Source of the DNA: Hymenobacter armeniacus
GTDB lineage: Bacteria > Bacteroidota > Bacteroidia > Cytophagales > Hymenobacteraceae
DNA: 64,000 nucleotides
Direction: 5' to 3'
Assembly: GCF_014699055.1 (NCBI RefSeq)
Contig: NZ_JACXAC010000003.1
Span: 186,001 to 250,000, forward strand
This document shows, piece after piece, positions 53,657 through 60,960 of this stretch (positions within the stretch are counted from its first letter, which is position 1; each line of letters begins with the position of its first letter). The translations under genes and the position numbers were made by a program. The notes beneath the pieces were generated by a model, which made no database searches, was not told the origin of the DNA, and was given only the letters and a program-made list of their open reading frames with translations.

Positions 53657-53832
53657 CGGCATTGTTGCCGAAGGTGGGGGTGCAGCCGAACTTCGGCTTC
53701 ACCTTGTTGCCTTATATGCTACCGCGCACTCAGTCTCCCGGCTCCTGAGCCTGCCAGTGGGCCACCTGGAGCCGTCCCTCGCTCATCCGCAGCACCAGTT
53801 GGCCTGATTAATCCCGCATTCCCGCCCTCGCT

Positions 53833-54222
53833 ATGACGCCCACCCGCCCCGACATCACCACCGAAGCCGACGTGAAGCGGCTCGTCGATACCTTCTACGC
53901 CAAGGTCAACCAGGACGCCCTGCTCGACCCCATTTTCAACGGTTTTGCCCAAGTCGACTGGCCCCGGCACCTGCCCAACATGTACGATTTCTGGAGCGGC
54001 CTGCTGCTGGGCACCGGCCGCTACCGGGGCCGCCCGTTTCCCAAGCACGTGCCGCTGCCCATCGACGCCAGCCACTTCCAGCGCTGGGTAGCCTTATTTC
54101 TGATGACCGTCGACGAGTTGTTTGCCGGCCCCACCGCCGAAGAAGCCAAACTGCGCGGCCAAGCCATCGCGCAGGTGTTCGAAGCGCGGCTGCGCGCGCG
54201 GGGCCCGCTTTCGGTGCTGTAG
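53833..54222 (+). CDS. Group III truncated hemoglobin
   Basis: This 129-residue heme protein has the group III pattern: VKRLVDTFYAKVNQDALLDPIF at the start, WPRHLPNMYDFWSGLLLGTGRYRGRPFPKH, then the proximal-His region IDASHFQRWVALF. Group III globins bind oxygen or NO tightly and are often expressed in microaerobic cells. Its leader of about 170 bases runs from a double-box promoter shared with the divergent ccoI. A short palindrome follows the stop. Confidence 0.92.
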   Translation: MTPTRPDITTEADVKRLVDTFYAKVNQDALLDPIFNGFAQVDWPRHLPNMYDFWSGLLLGTGRYRGRPFPKHVPLPIDASHFQRWVALFLMTVDELFAGPTAEEAKLRGQAIAQVFEARLRARGPLSVL

Positions 54223-54260
54223 GCCGTGTGGGCGGTAAGGACGTGTGGATGACAAGAAAA

Positions 54261-54298
54261 AGAGCGTCATGCTGAGCGAAGTCGAAGCATGACGCTCT
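54261..54298. repeat. Short member of the GTCATGC repeat family
   Basis: AGAGCGTCATGCT and its inverse (54261-54273 and 54286-54298) with a 12-base loop GAGCGAAGTCGA. It shares GTCATGCTGAGC and GTCGAAGCAT with the element at 60859. It lies between the convergent globin and regulator genes. Confidence 0.7.
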
Positions 54299-54363
54299 GG
54301 ATAGACGCCCTGACAACTGCCCGCGGGCGTTGGCAAACTGGGTTTCTATAAGCGCCGCGGCGC

Positions 54364-55416
54364 CTACCAGTTGGGTTGGCGCAGCTTGTCGGGCTGCAGC
54401 ACCCGAATGCCCTGGCCAGTTTGCTCAATCAGCCCGTCCTGCTTGAATTCGGTCAGGGTGCGAATGAGCGACTCCGGCGCGATGCCCACCACGGCGGCCA
54501 GGTCGTCGCGCGAGAGCTGCACGGCCACTTCGGCGCCGTTGGCCTGCTCGTGCAGGCGCAGCAGGGTGGTGGCCACGCGGCGGCGCAACGAGTCGTAGGC
54601 CATGCCCAGCAGCTGCTGTTCCCGCTCGTTCACGCGGCCGGCCAACAGGCGCACAAACTGCTGGCCCACGGCCGGATGGCGGTGCAGCAATTGCGTAAAG
54701 TCCTCTTGCGGAATGTAGAGCAGCACCGCGTCGTCGAGCACCACCGCCGAGTCGGCGTGCGGGCGCTGCTCCAGCAGCGGCAGGTAGCCCAGAAACTCGC
54801 CCGGGCCGTACACGCCCGTTATCAATTCCTTGCCGCTGGCGCTGCGGCGCACGGTTTTCACCCGGCCGCTCTGCACGAAGTACAGGCGCGTGGCCTCGTC
54901 GCCCTCGCCGTAGAGCTCCTGCTTTTTGCGCAGGGCGTGGGGTTTGCGGTCGGCGGTGAGGCCGGTGAGGTGGCCCACGGCCGTGGCGTCGTCCAGGAAC
55001 TGGTGCAGGCCGCCGGGCTGCTGCAGGTCGTAGTCGGGCCGCAGCTGGTGGAAGCGGGCCAGGCGGCTGCGCACGGCGCTCAGCAGCTCGGTTTCCTCAA
55101 AGGGCTTGGTGAGGTAGTCGTCGGCGCCCAGGTCCATGCCGCGGCGCAAGTCGGCGCGCTCGGTTTTGGCGGTGAGGAAGATGAAGGGCACGCCCTTGAG
55201 CTGGGGGTTCTGGGTGAAGATGTGCAGCACGCCGTAGCCGTCGAGCACGGGCATCATGATGTCGCACACCACCAGGTCGGGCCGGGTGGCCAGGGCCTTT
55301 TCCACGCCGATTTTGCCGTTTTCGGCGGTCAGCACCTCGTAGCCGGCCAGCTCCAGAATTTCGGCCGTGTTTTCGCGAATCAGGTCGCTGTCCTCAATCA
55401 GCAGAATTATTTCCAT
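54364..55416 (-). CDS. Response regulator with receiver domain fused to a Crp/Fnr module
   Basis: This 350-residue transcription factor has a receiver domain at residues 1-125, with acidic pocket Glu8-Asp9, phosphoacceptor Asp52 (VVCDIMMP), Thr82 and Lys104 (LTKPF). A Crp-type beta-roll follows at about 150-265 (ELYGEGDEATRLYFVQSGRVK, YGPGEFLGYLPLLEQ), then a dimer helix and a winged helix at about 285-345 (LSRDDLAAVVGIAPESLIRTL). The recognition helix keeps Glu and Arg at the spacing that Crp and Fnr use to read TGA. No N-terminal iron-sulfur cysteines are present. The kinase gene upstream overlaps it by 23 bases. It is the likely regulator of the CTGAY boxes (inference). Confidence 0.9.
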   Translation of the reverse strand: MEIILLIEDSDLIRENTAEILELAGYEVLTAENGKIGVEKALATRPDLVVCDIMMPVLDGYGVLHIFTQNPQLKGVPFIFLTAKTERADLRRGMDLGADDYLTKPFEETELLSAVRSRLARFHQLRPDYDLQQPGGLHQFLDDATAVGHLTGLTADRKPHALRKKQELYGEGDEATRLYFVQSGRVKTVRRSASGKELITGVYGPGEFLGYLPLLEQRPHADSAVVLDDAVLLYIPQEDFTQLLHRHPAVGQQFVRLLAGRVNEREQQLLGMAYDSLRRRVATTLLRLHEQANGAEVAVQLSRDDLAAVVGIAPESLIRTLTEFKQDGLIEQTGQGIRVLQPDKLRQPNW

Positions 55417-57004
55417 GGGGCAGGGTGATGGTGACGGTGGTACCCACGTTCAATTCGCTGTGCAAGGCCACGGTGCCGCCCAGTAGCTCCAGGTACCGGG
55501 CCACAATATAGAGGCCCAGGCCGGTGCCGGGCAGGTTGGCCGCGTTGCGGGCCCGAAAAAACCGCTCAAACAGGTGCTCCTGGTCTTCGGCCGAGATGCC
55601 CACGCCCCGGTCCTGCACGCTGAGCGTGAGCCAATGGTCCTGGGTGGTGGCGCGCACGGTCACGGTGGTGTGCTCGCCGGAGTATTTCAGGGCGTTGCTC
55701 AGCAGGTTCACCAGCACCTTGCGCAGCAGCGAGGCGTCGGTCCAGAGCGGCGTCACGCCGTGAAACTCGGGCTCGATGCGCTGGCCGGGCTTGCGCAGGC
55801 CTTCGGCGTCGGCAATGGCTTCGCGCAGCAGCGCGGGCAGGTCCACGCGCGCGGGGTGGGCCTCGATGCGCCCGTCCTCCAGTTTGCCCACCGACAGGAA
55901 TTCTTCCAAAATGTCGGTGAGGTGCTTCACCGACGTCCGGATGCGGTCGAGGTGGCGCTGGCGCTTGTCCTGCTGCTCGGCGGCGGGGTATTTCTCGATG
56001 AGCGTGGCCGAGGTGAGCACCGCCGTGAGCGGCGTCCGGAATTCGTGCGAGGCCATGCTCACGAAGCGCGACTTGAGCTCGCCCAGCTCCTGCTCGGCGG
56101 CCAGGGCCTGGCTCAGCTCGCGGGTGCGGCGCTCCAGCTGGGCCAGGGTGGTTTCGAGGTCGCGCGTGCGCTCGGCCACCTTCTGCTCCAGCTCGGCGTT
56201 GAGGGCGGCCACCTGCTGGTGCTGGGCCAGCAGCTCGCGCTCGGCTTCTTTCTTGAAGGTGACGTCGATGATGTAGGCCACCGCGAAGAGCTCCTCGTCG
56301 AGCCGGAAATAGCTCAGGCTGATTTCGACCGGAAACACCGAGCCGTCCTTGCGGCGGGCCAGCAGGTCGCGGTTGTGGCCCATGGCGCGGGCCGCGGGGT
56401 GGGCGTTGAAGGAGTTGCGCAGCTTCTCGTGGTAGCCGCTCACGGCGCGGGGCACCAGCACCTCGATGCGCTCGCCCAGCAGTTCCCCGTCGGGGTAGCC
56501 AAACAACTGGCGGGCCTTCTCGTTGGCGAGCACAATATCGCCGGCCCGGTTGCACATGATGATGCCGATGGTGGCGTGGCTCACCACCGCCTCGAAGCGG
56601 CCCACGCTTTGGGCCAGGCGCTGCTCGGCGTGGTGCAGGGGGTCGATGTTGGTGAGGCGCACGAGGAAATACGGGTGGGTTTCCACCGTCAGGCTGGTGA
56701 GCTCGACCCGCGCCCAGAATGTTTCGCCCGATACCCGCCTGATTTCGACTTCGTATTCGTGGTAGCCCTCGCGCAGCACCCGGTCGCGCAGCTCGGCCCA
56801 CCCCGCGGCCGAGAGCCGTTCCGAGCGGAGGGTGCGGTTGGGGTCGGCGTACAGCGCCTCGGCCGAGGGGTAGCCCAGCAGCTGGTAGCCCGCCGTGTTC
56901 ACGTGCGTAAACCAGCCCTGCTCCACGTGGTAGAGGCCCACAAACTCCTTGGCCTGCTCAAAAAGAATGTCAGTCAGGGGATTTCGATACAGCGTGGCGG
57001 GCAT
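55394..57004 (-). CDS. PAS-PAS sensor histidine kinase (FixL-like)
   Basis: This 536-residue soluble kinase has PAS1 at about 5-125 (FVGLYHVEQGWFTHVNTAGYQLLGY) and PAS2 at about 135-255. A coiled coil, HisKA (SMASHEFRTPL, His320) and HATPase (VLVNLLSNALKYS, DRGVGISAEDQEHLFERFF, GTGLGLYIV) follow. PAS2 aligns with the FixL heme PAS: VPRAVSGYHEKLRNSF places His192 where FixL has its heme His, followed by RRKDGSVFPVEISLSYF. There is no membrane segment, so it is cytoplasmic. ATG 57004 is chosen; the open frame upstream is not PAS-like. It partners the REC-Crp protein. Confidence 0.9.
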   Translation of the reverse strand: MPATLYRNPLTDILFEQAKEFVGLYHVEQGWFTHVNTAGYQLLGYPSAEALYADPNRTLRSERLSAAGWAELRDRVLREGYHEYEVEIRRVSGETFWARVELTSLTVETHPYFLVRLTNIDPLHHAEQRLAQSVGRFEAVVSHATIGIIMCNRAGDIVLANEKARQLFGYPDGELLGERIEVLVPRAVSGYHEKLRNSFNAHPAARAMGHNRDLLARRKDGSVFPVEISLSYFRLDEELFAVAYIIDVTFKKEAERELLAQHQQVAALNAELEQKVAERTRDLETTLAQLERRTRELSQALAAEQELGELKSRFVSMASHEFRTPLTAVLTSATLIEKYPAAEQQDKRQRHLDRIRTSVKHLTDILEEFLSVGKLEDGRIEAHPARVDLPALLREAIADAEGLRKPGQRIEPEFHGVTPLWTDASLLRKVLVNLLSNALKYSGEHTTVTVRATTQDHWLTLSVQDRGVGISAEDQEHLFERFFRARNAANLPGTGLGLYIVARYLELLGGTVALHSELNVGTTVTITLPHGNNSAD

Positions 57005-57132
57005 ACAGCGGGGCCGGCAGGTGCCTGGGCCAGCGGCAATTTCCGAAAACATTTGAAAACCCCGCGCCCAAGTGCTGGTTCCCACTACATGCGCGCGGCC
57101 TCTGCGGTAGGCTTGCCATAATTATTTCCATT

Positions 57133-57159
57133 ATTCCAAGGATGTCCCACGCTTGGAAT
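57133..57159. promoter_or_regulatory. Inverted repeat between the kinase and fasciclin genes
   Basis: ATTCCAAG (57133-57140) is inverted at 57152-57159 (CTTGGAAT) with an 11-base spacer, in the 217-base divergent region. It differs from the CTGAY boxes and may bind a regulator of either gene. No CTGAY box is seen in this region. Confidence 0.45.
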
Positions 57160-57221
57160 CTTAAGGTTGATTCAGTTCGTATAGCGCAGCATTACCATCT
57201 CTCACCCTAAACTCTAACACC

Positions 57222-57956
57222 ATGATTACGAAAACTTTCTTCGCGGCATTGGCCCTGACCGGTGCCCTCGCAGCTCCAGCCTTCGCCCAGGATGGCAAGT
57301 CCAAAAGCGACGCCGAAAAGACCAAGACCACGGCCGATGGCATGACCACCAAAACCAAGATGGCCGACGATGGCAAGATGAAGGTCAAAGGCAAATCCGA
57401 CGCCGGCGACAAGATGAAGGCCAAAACCAAGCCCCGCCAGGGCGACGCCATGGGCGGCAGCATGTCGACCACTACGACCTCCACCTCCACCTCCGGCGTG
57501 ATGGTGGGCGGCGCCATGATGACCCCCGATAAGGACATCGTGGACAACGCCGTGGGCAGCGCCGACCACACCACGCTGGTGGCCGCCGTGAAAGCCGCCG
57601 GCCTGGTGGAAACGCTGAAAGGCTCCGGCCCCTTCACCGTGTTTGCGCCCTCCAACTCGGCCTTCGACAAGCTGCCCGCCGGCACCGTGAACTCGCTGGT
57701 GACGCCCGAAATGAAGCCCACGCTCACCAAAATTCTGACCTACCACGTGGTGCCCGGCCGCCTCACCGCCGACCAGCTCTCGAACGGCCAGGTGCTGACC
57801 ACCGTGGAAGGCGAGCAGCTGACCGTGATGAAAAGCGGCAGCAGCGTGATGCTGAAAGACGCCAAAGGCGGCATGGCCACCGTCACCATCCCCAACGTGA
57901 TTTCGAGCAACGGCGTGACCCACGTCATCGACACCGTGCTGATGCCCGCCAAGTAA
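57222..57956 (+). CDS. Exported fasciclin (FAS1) domain protein
   Basis: This 244-residue protein has a signal peptide (MITKTFFAALALTGALAAPAFA), then a 70-residue Lys/Asp/Met/Thr-rich low-complexity region (KSKSDAEKTKTTADG, KMKVKGKSDAGDKMKAKTK). A complete FAS1 domain follows from about residue 105 (DIVDNAVGSADHTTLVAAVK), with FTVFAPSNSAFDKLPAGTV and TYHVVPGRLTADQL. FAS1 domains mediate adhesion at the cell surface or matrix. It is monocistronic with a strong terminator. Confidence 0.9.
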   Translation: MITKTFFAALALTGALAAPAFAQDGKSKSDAEKTKTTADGMTTKTKMADDGKMKVKGKSDAGDKMKAKTKPRQGDAMGGSMSTTTTSTSTSGVMVGGAMMTPDKDIVDNAVGSADHTTLVAAVKAAGLVETLKGSGPFTVFAPSNSAFDKLPAGTVNSLVTPEMKPTLTKILTYHVVPGRLTADQLSNGQVLTTVEGEQLTVMKSGSSVMLKDAKGGMATVTIPNVISSNGVTHVIDTVLMPAK

Positions 57957-57971
57957 CGGGAACAAGCCCAC

Positions 57972-58008
57972 AAAAAAGCCCCGCCGTGCTACACGGCGGG
58001 GCTTTTTT
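57972..58008. terminator. Bidirectional intrinsic terminator
   Basis: GCCCCGCCGTG / CACGGCGGGGC with a CTA loop, flanked by A6 and T6, between the convergent fasciclin and T9SS genes. Confidence 0.88.
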
Positions 58009-58024
58009 GTGTTCTCGCTTCTCT

Positions 58025-59989
58025 TTATTCAATCATCAACCGGCGGCCCACCGTGCGGCCATCGGCCAGGGTGAGGCGCACCGTGTACACGCCCGGGGCC
58101 AGGGGCGGCAGCGGCAGCGTGGGCTGGCCGGCCTGGGCGGCGGGCTGCTCCCACACGGTGCGGCCCACGGCATCGAGCACGGCGGCGCGCGCAAAGCCGG
58201 GACCGGCAATGCTCACCGGGCCGTGGGCCGGGTTGGGGTAGAGGCTGTAGGCCGCGGCTTCGCGGGCCGAGGCCGAAGCGGTGGTCACAGTGTTAGTCAT
58301 CACCGGGCGCATCATGAGGGCGCCGCGGCGGGGCGCCAAGCGCACCGAGTCCCAGACCCCTACGCTGCTCCGGTTCCAGAGGTAGCCGGGCGGAAAGGAG
58401 TTGTTAACGTCCAGTCCGTAAGGCAAGTCGCGCGACCCCGGCGGCTGCAGGTAGCCCACGTAAACGGTGCCACTGACCGGGACGGGCTGGTCAAAGTTTA
58501 TCTGGAAATAGTCGAGCGCAGCGGTGGTGGGCGCAACGGCCGGGATGGTAACGGTCTTGGTGGCCCGCGGCGTGGCGGCAGGTTTGCCGCCGTTGTCGTC
58601 CCACACCCCAATGGTGACGGAGCGGGAGCCAAAATCCGGGGTCGCCGTGCCCGTAATGAAATTGTTGCCAGGGTAAACGGGGTACAGGCGCAGGCCCCCC
58701 ACGTGGTCGGGCTGGTTGAGGTCGATTCGGTAAGCGTAGGACACCGCCTGCCCGGATGGCAACGCCGGCAGGCTTATGAAGCGCTCGGCGGTGCCGTCGT
58801 CGTAGGCGTAATAGTTGTTCAGCTCCACGTCGCGCGAGATGGTATCGTTGGGCAGGGCCCGCGGAATGTCGCGCGAGTTCAGGGCCAGGGTGTAGCGCAG
58901 GCGCTTGGCGGCGGCCGTGTTGGGAATGGGCTGGGCCGTGGCCGGGCCCACCTGCGGGTACTGCCGCTGCCGGGCCGGAATCGGCGACTGGCTTTGCAGC
59001 CAAGTGCCCACGGTGGCGCCGGTGCTCAGGTCGCGCACTGTGCCCAGCACGTCGATGGGGCGCGGCAGGTTTTTTTCGAGGTTGGTCAGGTTCACGCCCA
59101 GCGCGGGGTTGAGTTCACTGGTGGGCGAAGCGGCCGCGTTGAACTGCCACACCGGCATGGCCGTGAAGCGCCGCAGGGGGCTGCGCAGGCCGCCCGAGGG
59201 GTTGCCGTTCACGAGGCCGGCGCCGGTGGCCACGTCCACAAACACGGTGTCGGTATCGAGAACGCCGGTGCGGTTGCGGTCCAGCACCACGTAGTCGATG
59301 CTGAAGTTGTCGCTGTTGTCGGAAGCATTGCCCGTGGCCACGAACATGAACTGGAAGCCGCCGTGCAGGTATTGGGTGTTATTCAGGTTGATGAGCTGCT
59401 GGCGGAAGCCCGTGCGCACGCGCTGGCTGTTGTAGCTCCAGGCCGGCACCCAGGTGCCGGAGGTATTTTTCAGAAACAGCTCCAGCTTCACCGGCGTGCT
59501 GCTGGTGTTCAGGTTGGGGGCCGAGCCGATGCTGCCGGCTTGCCAGGCAAAGCTCAGGTACACGCCGCTGCTGGTGGTGAGGCCGCTCAGGTCGATGGGC
59601 TGCGATTTCAGCGAATCCAGCGTGCCGTAGCTCACGCCGATGCTGCCGCTGTAGCTCAGGCCGTTGGCCTTGAGCCCGTCGAGGGTGGCGGCGCCGCGGG
59701 TAAGCGGCGCCAGGGCCAGGCGGTTGCTCACGTAGGCGCCGCCCCGAGAATCCCAGTTCGTTGCGTTGGGCGGGCCTTCGAGGGGCGAGGTGAAGTCGTC
59801 GAAGAAGGGCAGCGGCAGGGCGGCGGTGCGCTGCAGCGCCGCCGGGGCCTTGGCCGGAATGAAAGCCGCCCGGGCGGGGTCGGCCGAGAGCGGCCCGGAA
59901 GGCGCAATGACCTGGCCCGACGCCGCTGCCGAAACCAAAAGAAACGCCGGCAACAACGAGCGGCAGTACGTGCGGAAGGGTGTCATCAT
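58025..59989 (-). CDS. Large T9SS-exported surface protein
   Basis: This 654-residue secreted protein has a signal peptide (CRSLLPAFLLVSAAASGQ). A jelly-roll-like first half is seen with LPFFDDFTSPLEGPPNATNW and STPVKLELFLKNTSGTW. Further beta-rich segments follow with YAYDDGTAERFISL and VTIGVWDDNGGKPAA. The T9SS type A tail (YSLYPNPAHGPVSIAG ... GRTVGRRLMIE) is complete. The TNW/FDDF start resembles domains found in surface proteins of unknown role. ATG 59989 is chosen. No enzymatic motif is recognised. Confidence 0.82.
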   Translation of the reverse strand: MMTPFRTYCRSLLPAFLLVSAAASGQVIAPSGPLSADPARAAFIPAKAPAALQRTAALPLPFFDDFTSPLEGPPNATNWDSRGGAYVSNRLALAPLTRGAATLDGLKANGLSYSGSIGVSYGTLDSLKSQPIDLSGLTTSSGVYLSFAWQAGSIGSAPNLNTSSTPVKLELFLKNTSGTWVPAWSYNSQRVRTGFRQQLINLNNTQYLHGGFQFMFVATGNASDNSDNFSIDYVVLDRNRTGVLDTDTVFVDVATGAGLVNGNPSGGLRSPLRRFTAMPVWQFNAAASPTSELNPALGVNLTNLEKNLPRPIDVLGTVRDLSTGATVGTWLQSQSPIPARQRQYPQVGPATAQPIPNTAAAKRLRYTLALNSRDIPRALPNDTISRDVELNNYYAYDDGTAERFISLPALPSGQAVSYAYRIDLNQPDHVGGLRLYPVYPGNNFITGTATPDFGSRSVTIGVWDDNGGKPAATPRATKTVTIPAVAPTTAALDYFQINFDQPVPVSGTVYVGYLQPPGSRDLPYGLDVNNSFPPGYLWNRSSVGVWDSVRLAPRRGALMMRPVMTNTVTTASASAREAAAYSLYPNPAHGPVSIAGPGFARAAVLDAVGRTVWEQPAAQAGQPTLPLPPLAPGVYTVRLTLADGRTVGRRLMIE

Positions 59990-60061
59990 ACCAGTAGGAA
60001 AAGTGGGTTGCAGTCTCAACGCCAACGCCCGGGTGCCCGAAAAAAGTGCGTGAGGGCCAGC

Positions 60062-60823
60062 TTATTTCGCCACCCAGATGTCCACAATCTGGCCCGTGCG
60101 GATGGTGGCGTCGGGGCCGGGCACGGGGCGCTGGCGCACCACGGTGCCGGCCACCTGGCCTTCTTCGGCGGGCTGCTCAAACACCTCGCCTTTCTGCAGG
60201 CCCTGGCCGTCGAGCAGCGTGAGGGCTTCGTCGACGGGCATGTTGATGAGGTTGGGCACGGCAAAGGTTTGGTTGCCCTGGCCGTCGCCCACCACCAGGT
60301 CCACGGTGGTGCCTTTGGTCACGGGCGCGCCGGGCTTGATTTCCTTGCCGTTCACCAGCTGCTTCAGCACCTGGCCCGACGCCAAATCAGGCACCAGCTG
60401 AATCTGGCCGGCCACCAAGTCGTAGCTCTTCAAAATCAGCATGGCCGTTTTGGAGGAAATGCCCGTGAGGGTGGGCATTTTAATCACCGGCGGGTTTTTC
60501 ATGCTCACCTGCAGGTAGATTTTGCGGCCCTCCTTCACCTTTTCGCCCGGCAGCGGGTCCTGCACCAGCACGGTGAAGGGGCGCACGTTGGCGCTGTAGC
60601 TGGAGTCGTCCACGAAGTAGGCCAGCTTGCGGTCGTCGAGGTATTTTTCCAGGTCGGCCACGTTCATGCCCGTTACCTTGGGCACCGTAATGGTTTCGCC
60701 GTGGTGCGTGCTCATGGGCAGGTACACGTAGAAAAAGCCTAGCACCAGCAGCAGGCCCACCACGCCAATCAGCACCAGGTGCTTCACCACGTCGAGCGGA
60801 GAATCAGAAGAAAAGAAAGACAT
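60062..60823 (-). CDS. PASTA-domain membrane protein
   Basis: This 253-residue protein has one N-terminal membrane helix (HLVLIGVVGLLLVLGFFYVY) and three PASTA repeats outside the membrane: ETITVPKVTGMNVADLEKYL, PVIKMPTLTGISSKTAMLIL and QTFAVPNLINMPVDEALTLL. PASTA domains bind peptidoglycan-like ligands. It has no kinase domain, unlike PknB. It lies next to the D-Ala-D-Ala ligase gene on the same strand, in keeping with a cell-wall role, and is separated from it by a palindromic repeat. Confidence 0.9.
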   Translation of the reverse strand: MSFFSSDSPLDVVKHLVLIGVVGLLLVLGFFYVYLPMSTHHGETITVPKVTGMNVADLEKYLDDRKLAYFVDDSSYSANVRPFTVLVQDPLPGEKVKEGRKIYLQVSMKNPPVIKMPTLTGISSKTAMLILKSYDLVAGQIQLVPDLASGQVLKQLVNGKEIKPGAPVTKGTTVDLVVGDGQGNQTFAVPNLINMPVDEALTLLDGQGLQKGEVFEQPAEEGQVAGTVVRQRPVPGPDATIRTGQIVDIWVAK

Positions 60824-60858
60824 TGGGAATAGCAGAGAAACAGTTTTACAACCCAAAG

Positions 60859-60950
60859 AACGTCATGCTGAGCTTGTCGAAGCATCTCTACCGCAGTAGT
60901 AAATGTTTACTCTCGCGGTAGAGCTGCTTCGACAAGCTCAGCATGACGTT
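60859..60950. repeat. Palindromic repeat, GTCATGC family, copy 3
   Basis: 36-base arms (starting AACGTCATGCTGAGCTTGTC) are inverted with one mismatch. It shares GTCATGCtGAGC and GAAGCATCTC with the copies at 46828 and 48375, with a different loop. It lies between ddl and the PASTA gene. Confidence 0.82.
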
Positions 60951-60960
60951 CAATTTGTGA

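Noticed and set aside
57005..57221. A CTGAY-N4-RTCAG box controlling the kinase-regulator operon itself
   Set aside because: No match was found in the upstream region; only an unrelated ATTCCAAG inverted repeat is present, so autoregulation through this box is not supported.
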